Shown one piece after another: positions 9,964 through 19,291 of a DNA stretch of 64,000 nt. The position numbers and the translations under genes were made by a program. The stretch lies in contig JAHABL010000006.1 in assembly GCA_018376445.1 (NCBI GenBank), positions 1 to 64,000 on the forward strand. The letters are read 5' to 3'. The notes below the pieces were generated by a model. It made no database searches. It saw only the letters and a program-made list of their open reading frames with translations, and was not told the origin of the DNA. Positions within the stretch are counted from its first letter, which is position 1; every line of letters starts with the position of its first letter. This DNA comes from Mycobacteriales bacterium. Its GTDB lineage: Bacteria > Actinomycetota > Actinomycetes > Mycobacteriales > Mycobacteriaceae.

Positions 9964-10975
9964 CCGTAAAGTCCACCAGCCGGAAGAAGGCTTCCTTGGC
10001 GGGGGAATCCTGGAAGATGCTCAGCGCATCTTTGGCTTCGTCACGGTAGGCGTACACCGTCTCTCGGGCCTGCCGCATTCCCGCGGAACCACGCAGCAAA
10101 GTGAGAGCTTCCTCCACCAGATTTTCGTCCGTCACGGGGCCAGTGAGGATCTCACGGAGCCGATCCCCCACCGGGCCTTCCTCGTCCAGCGCGTAGAGCA
10201 CCGGCAGGGTAAACACACCTTCGCGGAGGTCTGTTCCCGGAGTTTTGCCGGATTGGGTGGACTCGGAGGCAATGTCGATGACGTCATCGACAATCTGGAA
10301 GGCCATTCCGGTCGCGTGGGCGGCTTTCTTCAAAGCGGCAACCTGCTGCTCGGAAGCACCCGCATAGTGGGCGCCGAAGTGGCCGGCGGCGGCGATCAGC
10401 GAAGCGGTCTTCCCGTGAATCACCCGCAGATACGCTTCCACGGACTCCATCGAGCCAGCGTGAACAGTTTCTTCCATCTGTCCGTTCACAAGCTCAGCGA
10501 ATGTTTCGGAAATCCAGCGGACCGCCTGCGTGCCCATTTCCGACATGATGGCGCTGGCGGCAGCGAAGAGGTAGTCCCCGGCCAAAATAGCGACAGAGTT
10601 TCCCCACCGGTTATTGGCGGAGTCCGTACCGCGCCGCTGTTGGGCCTCATCCATCACATCGTCGTGATAGAGAGAGGCTAGGTGGATCATCTCAATCACG
10701 GCGCCGGAGCGAATAACGTTGGCGGTGAACTCTTCTGTAACACTTGCGGGAGAATTCTCTGCAATGGCGACCTGCGCGGCCAACAGCACCATAAGGGGGC
10801 GGAAGCGCTTCCCCCCCGCTTGGGCAAGATAGGAGGCTGTAAGGGTGGGCATGGCGTGGCCGTTATCAAGACTGCTGAACATCAGGTCCTCAACCTGCTG
10901 CATACCACGAGTGGTACGGGCGGCCAGCGCAGCATCACCGAGGTCGATACCAGAGACCTGAGTGTCTTCTGCCAT
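9947..10975 (-). CDS. Polyprenyl diphosphate synthase (menaquinone side chain)
   Basis: Trans-prenyltransferase that condenses isopentenyl units onto an allylic diphosphate, most likely making the menaquinone side chain. 342 residues from ATG 10975, which has AAAGGAAG upstream. First aspartate-rich motif DDVMD (105-109), GGKRFRP substrate-binding segment (54-60), and second aspartate motif DDVID near residue 233. It resembles GrcC1 of mycobacteria. A longer frame starts within the menG stop (TAATG at 11107), which would allow coupling, but its extra 44 residues do not look homologous. Product chain length is not predictable here. Confidence 0.93.
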   Translation of the reverse strand: MAEDTQVSGIDLGDAALAARTTRGMQQVEDLMFSSLDNGHAMPTLTASYLAQAGGKRFRPLMVLLAAQVAIAENSPASVTEEFTANVIRSGAVIEMIHLASLYHDDVMDEAQQRRGTDSANNRWGNSVAILAGDYLFAAASAIMSEMGTQAVRWISETFAELVNGQMEETVHAGSMESVEAYLRVIHGKTASLIAAAGHFGAHYAGASEQQVAALKKAAHATGMAFQIVDDVIDIASESTQSGKTPGTDLREGVFTLPVLYALDEEGPVGDRLREILTGPVTDENLVEEALTLLRGSAGMRQARETVYAYRDEAKDALSIFQDSPAKEAFFRLVDFTVARVG

Positions 10976-11106
10976 GCGTATTACTTCCTTTAAGAGGTCT
11001 GTGATACCCGCGGGAGCATCCGGGGCCATCGGTGGAGGGCAACACCACCAGCCTAATAGGTGGTGCGCAGTCTTGAGATAAATCCTACCGATAGTTAGCG
11101 GTTTCA

Positions 11107-11799
11107 TTACAAGGGACGACGGCCATAATGCAACGCCACAATGCCACCCGTCTCATTCTGGTAGGTGGCACCATCCCCCCAGCCCGCATCCTGCAACTCT
11201 GCCAAAAGTTGTTCTTGGTTCGGCCAGGCGCGGATAGATTCGGCCAAGTACACATAAGCCTCTGGGTTGGAGGACACCTTAGTAGCGACCCACGGCAACG
11301 CCTTCATGAGGTACTCCATGTACACCACCCGGAAAGGCTTCCAGGTGGGGGTAGAGAATTCACAGACGACCAGACGCCCGCCCGGTTTTGTCACCCGCGC
11401 CATCTCGCGCAGACCAGCGCGGAAGTCGGAGATATTGCGCAGACCGAAAGAGATGGTGACAGCATCGAAAGAGTTGTCCGCGAAGGGCAGGTGCATACCG
11501 TCACCCGCTGCCTTAGGAACAGGGCGGCTCTTGCCGGCTTCCAGCATGCCAATGGAGAAGTCCGTGGCAACACACCAGGCGCCGGACTTGGCCAGTTCAA
11601 CAGTGGAGACGGAGGTTCCCGCGGCAAGATCGAGGACGCGTTCCCCCGGCCGTAAATCGAGGAGTTGGCGGGTGTGGCGACGCCACAGTTTGTCTTGACC
11701 AAAGGACAGCACCGTGTTGGTGATGTCGTAGCGTTTAGCGACACCGTCAAACATGCTGGCGACGTCCTGTGGTTTCTTCTCTAGGCTTGCTCGTGACAC
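11107..11799 (-). CDS. menG: Demethylmenaquinone methyltransferase
   Basis: Last step of menaquinone synthesis: SAM-dependent C-methylation of demethylmenaquinone. Started at GTG 11799 (VSRASLEKKPQDVASMFDGV, 230 residues) because this matches the mycobacterial N-terminus; the frame extends further upstream but only through the neighbour's coding sequence. SAM-binding motif LDLAAGT (about residues 53-60), the UbiE/MenG signatures FDGVAKRYDITN and SFGLRNISD, and SSNPEAYVYLAESI are present. It lies directly behind the DUF3592 gene and before the polyprenyl synthase in a menaquinone operon. Confidence 0.96.
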   Translation of the reverse strand: MSRASLEKKPQDVASMFDGVAKRYDITNTVLSFGQDKLWRRHTRQLLDLRPGERVLDLAAGTSVSTVELAKSGAWCVATDFSIGMLEAGKSRPVPKAAGDGMHLPFADNSFDAVTISFGLRNISDFRAGLREMARVTKPGGRLVVCEFSTPTWKPFRVVYMEYLMKALPWVATKVSSNPEAYVYLAESIRAWPNQEQLLAELQDAGWGDGATYQNETGGIVALHYGRRPL

Positions 11800-11804
11800 A
11801 ACGC

Positions 11805-12470
11805 TCAGGTTACCCGTTTTGTGGGCAGAGCAGTAGCTGCACGCATCCGCAGTATCGTGCGAGACTGGTTGACGTGGATCCCCGCGATGGTCCCCCCAAA
11901 GTGGGTGCGCCGAATGATGCCACCCGCCCGCATGCGGTAGCGGCCGATCACACAGTAGGCCAACGCGATCCACGGAAGAACGCACACCAGCAGGGATAAT
12001 GCCGGAACAATCGATAGCGTCCAGCTACGCCCGGAGATTCGCGCATAGTTGGGGTTGGTGTAGTCGTAGTCGACGCGAACCAGTTGCCCCTCCCGCACTC
12101 CGGTTGGGTAGAGGATACCGTCACGGGGGTTCTGCACGTTGCCATCGCGGTCTACGAAACTGACGTAGCTGGTGGAGCGTTCAGTGGATTCTACCCGGGC
12201 ATAGGTGCTAGCGAGGTGGCTATTGATATGGCGGTCGCTAATGGCGCACCCCACTACCATGCTCAGCGACATGAGGAGTACAAAGCAGGCCAGCACGATA
12301 AGGATAATTTGTGTGTAACGCAAGCCTTTCCGGAGACGAAGACGGAGATAAGACATCTCGTAATCATCCGGCCGAAGCTCCTGCGGCAGACGACGAATAG
12401 TCTTCCCCAGCTTGGTAAACCAGGCTGCAATCCGGCGCTGACGGGCAGTCGGGGTAGATGCTGCAGACAC
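11805..12470 (-). CDS. DUF3592-like membrane protein
   Basis: 221 residues from GTG 12470, two bases after the menD stop, with GGGGAGATAAGC upstream. Basic N-terminus, then two membrane spans: about residues 50-75 (TQIILIVLACFVLLMSLSMV) and 145-170 (LSIVPALSLLVCVLPWIALAY). The extracytoplasmic loop between them contains the DUF3592-type block (YARVESTERSTSYVSFVDRDG, GVREGQLVRVDYD). The order menD, this gene, menG matches Rv0555-Rv0556 in M. tuberculosis. No function is established; the tight spacing argues for co-expression with menaquinone enzymes. Confidence 0.8.
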   Translation of the reverse strand: MSAASTPTARQRRIAAWFTKLGKTIRRLPQELRPDDYEMSYLRLRLRKGLRYTQIILIVLACFVLLMSLSMVVGCAISDRHINSHLASTYARVESTERSTSYVSFVDRDGNVQNPRDGILYPTGVREGQLVRVDYDYTNPNYARISGRSWTLSIVPALSLLVCVLPWIALAYCVIGRYRMRAGGIIRRTHFGGTIAGIHVNQSRTILRMRAATALPTKRVT

Positions 12471-12472
12471 GC

Positions 12473-14200
12473 TTATCTCCCCGTCAAGGTAGCCGCCAGT
12501 GCGTGGCGGTGACGACGCTGCGTGCGCACCTCCACCAGCCGCACGCCAGCCTGCGCCGCATGGCTGGTCAGGACACCCGCTAGTTCCGCCAGCGTGCACT
12601 GCTGGTAGGCCACTCCCCAACCAGCTGCCAACGCCTCAAAGTCGGCAGTATGGGGTACCCCAAAGAGCCTCTCGAACTGGTCTTCATATGCGGGCGCACC
12701 CTGCTCAAGGGTGGCAAAGATACCGCCCCCAGCATCGTTGGCCACCAGAATTGTGAGGTTCTTGGGGGCATTTTCCAAGGTGGGCACAAGCAGTCCTCCA
12801 CTGTCATGCAGAGCTGCCAAGTCTCCCAGGAACGCCACCACCGGGCCCGGATGGTGGAGAGCTAAGCCCATGGCAGTGGAGATATTGCCATCGATACCGG
12901 AGGCGCCCCGGTTCACCCAGCAGTGAGGGCCAAGGTCCGGGTGGGTGACGGCGAGATCCCGTACCGGGTTGGAGGAGCCCACGAAAAGGAGCAGTGTAGG
13001 GTCCGCGGCGACAGCCTCCCCCACCGCGTATGCCACCTCCAAACCGCTGGGGAGCCACCCCGGGTCCGCATCTCGTTGCCCGGCGCGCAATCCGGCCAGA
13101 ACATCCAGTACGTGGGCACGTGCAGTCCCATCGGCTTCCGCACAGGCCGCCAACCAGCGCTGCGGGCTCTCCCCAGTGACGGTGAGGTTGGTGCAGGCCG
13201 TCTGTGCCTGCCCAGCAACATCAGCCCACTCTGTGGGGGCAGTGGGGGCAGTAACGACAATCTGCGGACGCGTAGGGTCCGCGAGCAGGCGGGTGACAGA
13301 GCGGTGCAGGGTGGGCTTGCCGACCACCACAAGCTGCTGTGGAGCGGTGGTGGGGTCAGCCAACAGAGCGGGAACGCAAAGGGGGTTGAGGGGAACACCA
13401 AATGTACGACCCCCCGGTTCACAGAGAGTTGGGACACCGGCTAAAGCGGGTAGTTCCCAACTCCCCTGCCCCGCGATCACTAAAGTCCGCAGGGAAAGAT
13501 CCACAGTGGCGGTGTCGCACACTTCTGTCCAGGGACGCTGTGCAGGGCGGCCCTGCCAACAGCGGGGAAGAAATGCCTCGTCCGTCGGCGGTACTGCTAC
13601 GTCTCCCGGCGATACCGGTCCATCTACCGGTGGTGTTAGGGGCTCCCGAAACGGAATATCAATATGGACTGGGCCAGCACTCGCTGCTGCACGCGCCATG
13701 ATGCGGCAGAGAGCAGCCCGCCAATGTGCATTCCACCCTTGCATATCCGCCTGCGCCTCGACCTCACGACCGGCTGCGGGAAGGATAAGTTCGTCGACAA
13801 CATCGTGGGCGAAAATACCGCGTTGCACGATCGTTTGCTGCGCCCCCACACCCTCCATTTCGGGTGGGCGATTAGCTGTTAAAAAGACCACCTGCCGGTG
13901 GTTGAAACGGGCCTCTACAGCAGCGGGATGGAGATTCGCCACCGCCGATCCAGAGGTACACACCACTGCCACTGGGGTACCGCTCACCGCCGTCAACCCC
14001 AGCGCGAAAAAACCCGCGCTGCGCTCATCCACTCTCACATGGAGGGTAAGCCGGCTGGCAGCCTCGGCTGCGGCTAGTGCAAAGGCCAGCGGTGTGGAGC
14101 GCGACCCAGGGCAGAGAACAGCCTCCTGCATCCCGTTGCGGATGAGTTCATCCACCACCACGCGGGCATGCAGTGTCGCGGGAGACAGATCTACTGTCAC
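12473..14200 (-). CDS. menD: SEPHCHC synthase MenD
   Basis: Thiamine diphosphate enzyme that joins isochorismate and 2-oxoglutarate in menaquinone synthesis. 575 residues, normal length. N-terminal CPGSRSTPLAFAL with the VDERSAGFFALG region holding the ThDP-activating glutamate, VCTSGSAVANLHPAAVEA, and C-terminal NRGASGIDGNISTAMG and FLGDLAALHDSGGL (ThDP/Mg site). Its start overlaps the stop of the upstream gene by four bases (ATGA), indicating translational coupling. Confidence 0.97.
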   Translation of the reverse strand: MTVDLSPATLHARVVVDELIRNGMQEAVLCPGSRSTPLAFALAAAEAASRLTLHVRVDERSAGFFALGLTAVSGTPVAVVCTSGSAVANLHPAAVEARFNHRQVVFLTANRPPEMEGVGAQQTIVQRGIFAHDVVDELILPAAGREVEAQADMQGWNAHWRAALCRIMARAAASAGPVHIDIPFREPLTPPVDGPVSPGDVAVPPTDEAFLPRCWQGRPAQRPWTEVCDTATVDLSLRTLVIAGQGSWELPALAGVPTLCEPGGRTFGVPLNPLCVPALLADPTTAPQQLVVVGKPTLHRSVTRLLADPTRPQIVVTAPTAPTEWADVAGQAQTACTNLTVTGESPQRWLAACAEADGTARAHVLDVLAGLRAGQRDADPGWLPSGLEVAYAVGEAVAADPTLLLFVGSSNPVRDLAVTHPDLGPHCWVNRGASGIDGNISTAMGLALHHPGPVVAFLGDLAALHDSGGLLVPTLENAPKNLTILVANDAGGGIFATLEQGAPAYEDQFERLFGVPHTADFEALAAGWGVAYQQCTLAELAGVLTSHAAQAGVRLVEVRTQRRHRHALAATLTGR

Positions 14201-15657
14201 GGCTCACTCACCCACTCCGCCACCGACACCGGGCTCTCCCCCACTGCGGTCAGCTGCAGCGTGTATCCGTGCGGCATATCCAGGAAGGGCATCCCCTGCG
14301 GACCTGGGTGGTGTGGCTCTTCGGTGAGTTCTTCCGCAAGCTCTTGGGCGGTGCTGCGCTGGTCCTCCTCCGGTAGGTCGCCGGTAGCCGCTACCAGGAC
14401 GACCTCCGGAAAACTGGGGAGTGTGAGCTCCGCTGTACCCGACAGCACCACAACCCGGTGCAAGCCCTCCAAGACACCCGCCAGTTCCAGCGTCTCCCCC
14501 GGCGCCACCAGATGCACCCGGCTCGTCACCTGCGGAAGCTCCACCACCACGGTAGAAGTAGGGAGTTTGGGAAGCACATGCCGGCCCGCGGGCAAAACAC
14601 TAAGCTGTGCTGCCCGCAGCGTGGAGTAGAGCTGGAAGAGCAGCTTATAGCGGGAGGAGTAGATGTGGTCGGGAATACGGCCATCGACTGTCATCTGGCT
14701 GATCTCGTTGAGGATGATCGCGAGTTCCCCCGTCGGTTCCTTTGAGCTTTCCGCCATGGACATGGCGAAATCGGGCATTTCACTTGTGAGAATCCGGGCT
14801 GCTTCCTGAGCGTACATGATGGTCATGGGACGGTCTTGGGTCACTCGCGGGTGTTTTCCCGCGGCAACTGCTGCGCAGAGCTGGGAGATCAAAGCCCCTT
14901 TGAGAGACGGGAAGCCCTCGCCAAAAATCTGGGGAAACTGCAGTTCCAGGTAGCGGGTGGCGTAACTACTGGTGGCTTGCTCCACCAGCACCCCAGCTTC
15001 CGCCAGCGCCTGTCCTACCTCCGTCGCATTGCCGGCGCTGATGGAACTGGCCAGCACGATAGTTTCAGGCATCGTGGGGAGGGTTTCCAGAATCTTCACC
15101 ACAGTGTCGGTGGCGGTGTGGATCTCCTGGGCGAGCTCTTCGTCGGTGGGGGTGTGGGTGGGATCCTGTGGAGCCCAGAGGCGTGCATCCGCAAGGTAGA
15201 TGAGGCTGTCGTAGTGGAAGGGGGGAAGCTGCTGCGGTTCAGCTGCACCCAGTGGTACCGCCGGCTCGCTGAGCACTTCATCTGCAGCCACCGCGCTCAG
15301 CTCTGCATTCGGCTCTGTGCTATTCGGTTTATCGACGCTGGCTACGGCAGGGGAAAGGGTCTCGCTGTCGCCACCGGGCGCGAGTGCCGCACCGCCGGCA
15401 GCGGCAAGCTCTTCCTCACTGGCCAGAGGGGCGCCGTCATCGGCACTATCGGAGAAGAAGTCGTTGCCGTCATCAGCCACTTCGTCACCGTCGTCAACGA
15501 TCACATCGATGTCATCGTCTGTGGGGATGGTGGGGAGGAACTCGAGTGGATCCACAACCTCTAGCGTGCGCCCCACTTGGGCGGCTTGCACCTGCATATG
15601 CCAGGCCAGCGCACTGCGACTGCCACACACTAGAGATGCCATGGTCTTCATCCTCAT
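14197..15657 (-). CDS. Diverged CapF-like protein (epimerase-type plus cupin)
   Basis: 486 residues, no confident family. The middle (about 165-345) resembles the second half of CapF/WbjC NAD-dependent reductases: FPQIFGEG followed by ALISQLCAAVAAGKHPRV, then a GELAIILNEI helix and KLLFQLYSTLRA, parallel to CapF 'NVFGKW', 'GEIADLL' and 'KKLYSTYLSYL'. The last 120 residues look like a cupin barrel, as in CapF. The N-terminus lacks the GxxGxxG nucleotide motif and carries a long acidic insert (about 45-75), so reductase activity is doubtful. The end overlaps menD by four bases; upstream is a WecA-like transferase. A later start at ATG 15642 has a better Shine-Dalgarno. The family link is my reading of motifs, not a search. 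Confidence 0.5.
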   Translation of the reverse strand: MRMKTMASLVCGSRSALAWHMQVQAAQVGRTLEVVDPLEFLPTIPTDDDIDVIVDDGDEVADDGNDFFSDSADDGAPLASEEELAAAGGAALAPGGDSETLSPAVASVDKPNSTEPNAELSAVAADEVLSEPAVPLGAAEPQQLPPFHYDSLIYLADARLWAPQDPTHTPTDEELAQEIHTATDTVVKILETLPTMPETIVLASSISAGNATEVGQALAEAGVLVEQATSSYATRYLELQFPQIFGEGFPSLKGALISQLCAAVAAGKHPRVTQDRPMTIMYAQEAARILTSEMPDFAMSMAESSKEPTGELAIILNEISQMTVDGRIPDHIYSSRYKLLFQLYSTLRAAQLSVLPAGRHVLPKLPTSTVVVELPQVTSRVHLVAPGETLELAGVLEGLHRVVVLSGTAELTLPSFPEVVLVAATGDLPEEDQRSTAQELAEELTEEPHHPGPQGMPFLDMPHGYTLQLTAVGESPVSVAEWVSEP

Positions 15658-15702
15658 TCTGCGGCCAGACGGCCGCGGTCAAGTAACCCGTGTGGTCTCA
15701 GA

Positions 15703-16794
15703 TTACCCAGAAACACTCATCCCTGGGGAGTGGCCAGCCTCTACAGCGCTCGGCTCCGCCTCGCCAGAGACAACTGTCGCGGTATGGTCTGCCGGCGGGT
15801 CCGGGATAGGCCAGGCCGAGAAAACACACGCAGGCACCATCACCGGCACAATCGCCCACAAGGGTGCGTCCGCCCCGCCGCAGGCATAGGCAATCCCCAC
15901 CGATACCAGCTGTACCAACCCGACGATCCCCACGGTTTTACGGTGCGACCCTAAATAACGTTGGAGTTTCTGGTAATTGTGTTCGCGGTGCATGAGCATC
16001 GGGTTGAGGCGGCAAAACGTGCGATAAATAAAGGTAAAGAGCACGTCCGTCCAGTAGACGGCGAGTGGGGCAATAGCGGACGGAATGGACACCCCCCGCA
16101 CCATCAGCACCACACACATCACCAAGGTGGCGGCACCTGCCACATACGCACCGCTCTCCCCCGGGAAAATGCGGGCCCGCGGAAAGTTCCACGGCAGGAA
16201 TCCGAGAAAACCGGCAATGACGATGAGGGTGAGAATCTGCAGCGTATTATCGACATAACCGCGGCACAAAAAGAGGGTCCACACGCCGCAAATAATGACG
16301 GAGAGTGACGTGATGCCATTAATGCCGTCCATGAAGTTGGCAGCATTCGTCACCCACACCGTAAACGGCACCATAAGGATGGCTGTGGTCACCATAGAGG
16401 CCACGCTGTACTCGATGGGACCCGTCATCATGAGGTAGATGGTGGTGCCGGACATCGCCACCCCGCCCAAAGCCAACAGCACCACGCCGGCAGTCGTATT
16501 GAGACCGTAAATGTCGTCGACAATACCCACCGCGGTGAACCACGCCACCACAATGCCCACCAGCATGAAGAGCGGCGGGATTTCCTCCCAGCCCTCCACA
16601 ATAAGAGCAATGACGTGCGCCATAATCCCGAACAGGATAGCGAGGGAAATACCGATACCGCCGCCGCGCACAGTGGGGATAGAGTGGGCGCGCCGATTGC
16701 CCGGCATATCTACCAGGCCTTGGCCGCCCAGGAAAGGCAATAGGAGAATTGGCGCAATAAGGGACATCACCAGCGCGATAAGCGGTCCCAACAT
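15703..16794 (-). CDS. MraY/WecA-family glycosyl-phosphate transferase
   Basis: Integral membrane enzyme (363 residues, about ten spans) that transfers a sugar-1-phosphate from a UDP- sugar to a polyprenyl phosphate, the first step of a glycan chain. RAHSIPTVRGGGIGIS, VGIVDDIYGL (metal/substrate aspartates) and NAANFMDGINGI are diagnostic; the FPGESGAY loop and the His-rich MHREHNYQKL cytoplasmic loop resemble the WbpL/WecA type more than MraY. The C-terminal 35 residues are hydrophilic. It sits 45 bases upstream of the CapF-like gene. The sugar donor is unknown. The genome's main WecA and MraY would be elsewhere, so this may be an accessory enzyme. Confidence 0.88.
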   Translation of the reverse strand: MLGPLIALVMSLIAPILLLPFLGGQGLVDMPGNRRAHSIPTVRGGGIGISLAILFGIMAHVIALIVEGWEEIPPLFMLVGIVVAWFTAVGIVDDIYGLNTTAGVVLLALGGVAMSGTTIYLMMTGPIEYSVASMVTTAILMVPFTVWVTNAANFMDGINGITSLSVIICGVWTLFLCRGYVDNTLQILTLIVIAGFLGFLPWNFPRARIFPGESGAYVAGAATLVMCVVLMVRGVSIPSAIAPLAVYWTDVLFTFIYRTFCRLNPMLMHREHNYQKLQRYLGSHRKTVGIVGLVQLVSVGIAYACGGADAPLWAIVPVMVPACVFSAWPIPDPPADHTATVVSGEAEPSAVEAGHSPGMSVSG

Positions 16795-16892
16795 GCGTCT
16801 CTACCTTCGATTAGGGGGATGTGGGAGGACGGGCCTGCCCACGTACCATGCGCACCGGGTGGTGTGCATTCTCCAGTGCTCAGTCTACGGGA

Positions 16893-17948
16893 CTAGCAGG
16901 GGGAGGTGACGGTGTTCGCTGGATGAGTTGCGAGCGGGTAGCAGCGCTCCAGCCTCTCCCTCCACCACTGTTCACGATCCGCGGGAGCACGCAGCTCCTC
17001 CAAGCGGGCAGGGTCGGGGGCCGCGATCCGATGGGGTAAGTGGCCGTCTACCAGCTGATGTGGTTCACAGACATCCACTGTAAAGAAGCTGCCCGTGCCC
17101 AGCCCACAATCCGCCACTGCGGGGAGGGCGGCGGCCGCGGCCAAACCTGCGTTCATTCCGACAGCTGAGTCGAGGGCACTGGACACCGTGAGTGGGTAGG
17201 GAATGTGTTCGGCAAGGTGCAGTAACGCCCGTGGACCCCCCAACGGGGCAGCTTTCACGACTACCCGATCCACTGCCCCGGCGGCGATGACGCGGAGCGG
17301 GTCGGTGGCACGGCGAATGGACTCGTCAGCGGCCAACGGGATACTGCCAGCTAGTGTGTCGTGGAGTTCTACCAGCTCGGGAATGGTGTGGCAGGGCTGC
17401 TCGGCATAGTCGAAGATGTCGTTGCCGCCAGCTGCCTCCACAATGTGGGGGAGGATGGTGCGGGCCTCCGCGACTGTCCACCCCATATTGGCGTCGACAC
17501 GCAGCCGTGCGGTGGGTGCATAGCGGTGGACGAGGGCCACCCGGGCAACATCATCTGCCCAGCTCTGACCGTGTTCGGCAACTTTGATTTTGAAGGTACG
17601 TACGCCGGCAAAGTCCTGCTGTACGAGGCGGCGAATAGTGTTCTGTTGGGTGACGGCGTTGAGCGCGGGGATCGTGCCGTTGACGGGGATCTGGGTGCGG
17701 ACAGCGGGGGGTGGGCCAAGCCACGCCATCTCGAGGCCACTGGCCAGCCACTGGGCGGCCTCCTCATCTCCATATTCGGGGAAAGCTCCGAATTCTCCCC
17801 ACCCGGCGGGGCCGGCAAAAAGCATCATTTCGCGATGGTTGATGCCCCGAAAAGTTACCCTCATGGGTATGCTCACCACGATGGCCCGCTCCTGCAGGTC
17901 AGCGAGGGTGGGGCAGGATGTGGTGGGGGTACGTGTATCGGCGGGCAT
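16893..17948 (-). CDS. menC: o-Succinylbenzoate synthase MenC
   Basis: Enolase-superfamily enzyme that dehydrates SHCHC to o-succinylbenzoate. 351 residues. FKIKVAEHG contains the catalytic KxK pair, LRVDANMGW the first metal-binding Asp, DYAEQPC the second (Glu), ADESI the third, and VVVKAAPLGG the opposite catalytic Lys. N-terminal capping domain includes GWGEFGAFPEYGDEEA. It is divergent from menB with about 75 bases between starts. Confidence 0.95.
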   Translation of the reverse strand: MPADTRTPTTSCPTLADLQERAIVVSIPMRVTFRGINHREMMLFAGPAGWGEFGAFPEYGDEEAAQWLASGLEMAWLGPPPAVRTQIPVNGTIPALNAVTQQNTIRRLVQQDFAGVRTFKIKVAEHGQSWADDVARVALVHRYAPTARLRVDANMGWTVAEARTILPHIVEAAGGNDIFDYAEQPCHTIPELVELHDTLAGSIPLAADESIRRATDPLRVIAAGAVDRVVVKAAPLGGPRALLHLAEHIPYPLTVSSALDSAVGMNAGLAAAAALPAVADCGLGTGSFFTVDVCEPHQLVDGHLPHRIAAPDPARLEELRAPADREQWWRERLERCYPLATHPANTVTSPC

Positions 17949-18024
17949 AGTTCCACTCTACTGGTCTTTCTCTGATCATTAGGCCGCCTACACAGCATTA
18001 GGGCAGTGCAGTAGGCTGGGGTGC

Positions 18025-19044
18025 ATGGAACCTTCGGCCAACATCAAGCGCTCTGGTGCGGATGCCCTTCACCCGATTGAGCCGCAGCCTCGACTAACCG
18101 ACAATCCTTTCGACTCTTCACAGTGGCGCACTGTTCCGGGGTTCGAGGATCTGACGGACGTCACCTACCACCGGCATGTGGGGGAAGGGCGCGAGTATGG
18201 CATTGTCCGGGTGGCATTTGACCGGCCGGAGGTCTACAACGCGTTCCGCCCACACACGGTGGATGAGCTATTGAGAGTGCTGGACCATGCGCGCTGTACG
18301 CCCGATGTGGGAGTTGTGTTGCTCACCGGCAACGGGCCGTCCCCAAAGAACGGCGGTTGGGCCTTTTGTACGGGGGGCGACCAGCGTATCCGCGGGAAGT
18401 CGGGATACCAGTATGCGCAAACTGATGCGGACGGTGCCCCAATGGGGGACGATGTGACCACGGTAGATTCCGCACGAGTGAAGGCAGAGGGCGGCCGGCT
18501 CCACATCCTTGAGGTGCAGCGACTTATTCGGACGATGCCGAAGGTGGTGATGTGTCTGGTGAATGGCTGGGCTGCCGGTGGCGGGCACTCGCTGCATGTG
18601 GTGTGTGATCTCACCCTGGCGAGCCGGGAGTGTGCCAGGTTTAAGCAGACGGATGCCGATGTGGGCTCGTTCGATGCCGGTTTTGGTAGTGCCTATCTGG
18701 CGAAGCAGGTAGGGCAGAAGCGGGCACGGGAGATCTTCTTTTTGGGTCGTTCGTATACTGCCGCGCAGATGTATGAAATGGGGGCCGTGAATGAGGTTGT
18801 CGATCACGCCGATCTAGAGACAGTGGCAATCGAGTGGGCAAGGGTTATTAATAAAAAGTCTCCGACTGCCCAGCGGATGTTGAAGTTTGCCTTCAACTTG
18901 GCTGATGATGGTTTGGTGGGCCAGCAGGTTTTTGCTGGTGAAGCTACTCGTCTGGCGTATATGACGGATGAGGCGGTGGAGGGCCGGGAGGCGTTTTTGG
19001 AGAAGCGAACCCCGGAATGGGAGCAGTTCCCGTTCTATTACTAA
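18025..19044 (+). CDS. menB: 1,4-Dihydroxy-2-naphthoyl-CoA synthase
   Basis: Crotonase-fold enzyme that closes the naphthoquinone ring from o-succinylbenzoyl-CoA. 339 residues, slightly longer than the mycobacterial enzyme because of its N-terminus. RPEVYNAFRPHTVDEL, FCTGGDQRIRGKSGYQY (oxyanion hole and active-site loop), VNGWAAGGGHSLHVVCDLT and GSFDAGFGSAYLA are typical of MenB. The C-terminus WEQFPFYY matches family members. Confidence 0.97.
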   Translation: MEPSANIKRSGADALHPIEPQPRLTDNPFDSSQWRTVPGFEDLTDVTYHRHVGEGREYGIVRVAFDRPEVYNAFRPHTVDELLRVLDHARCTPDVGVVLLTGNGPSPKNGGWAFCTGGDQRIRGKSGYQYAQTDADGAPMGDDVTTVDSARVKAEGGRLHILEVQRLIRTMPKVVMCLVNGWAAGGGHSLHVVCDLTLASRECARFKQTDADVGSFDAGFGSAYLAKQVGQKRAREIFFLGRSYTAAQMYEMGAVNEVVDHADLETVAIEWARVINKKSPTAQRMLKFAFNLADDGLVGQQVFAGEATRLAYMTDEAVEGREAFLEKRTPEWEQFPFYY

Positions 19045-19291
19045 TGCCGTAGTTGTAATTTATTCGCGTGGTGTTCACTCGCCAAATCTGTGATTTATTA
19101 ATACTGGTAAACCCCTAGTGGCCCTTTAGCTTTATGCATAAAGGTTTTCTTTAGATTTATTGTCCTACATCCTTTTTAAATATTTTTGCTACGTTGCAGG
19201 ACAGCCTTCTTAAACCCCTGAATTACTTGCCCTCCTTAACGTTTAGATGTCTCACACAGCAGACCAGGATAAACGGGAGGTGAACTACGTT
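19045..19291 (+). promoter_or_regulatory. AT-rich region upstream of the phosphate permease
   Basis: About 250 bases between menB and the permease, clearly richer in A/T than the flanking genes. GTTCAC at 19073-19078 and GGTGAAC at 19279-19285 resemble PHO-type half-sites (GTTCACC), but they are not in the tandem arrangement a response regulator dimer would need. No gene or firm promoter hexamers seen. Confidence 0.35.
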
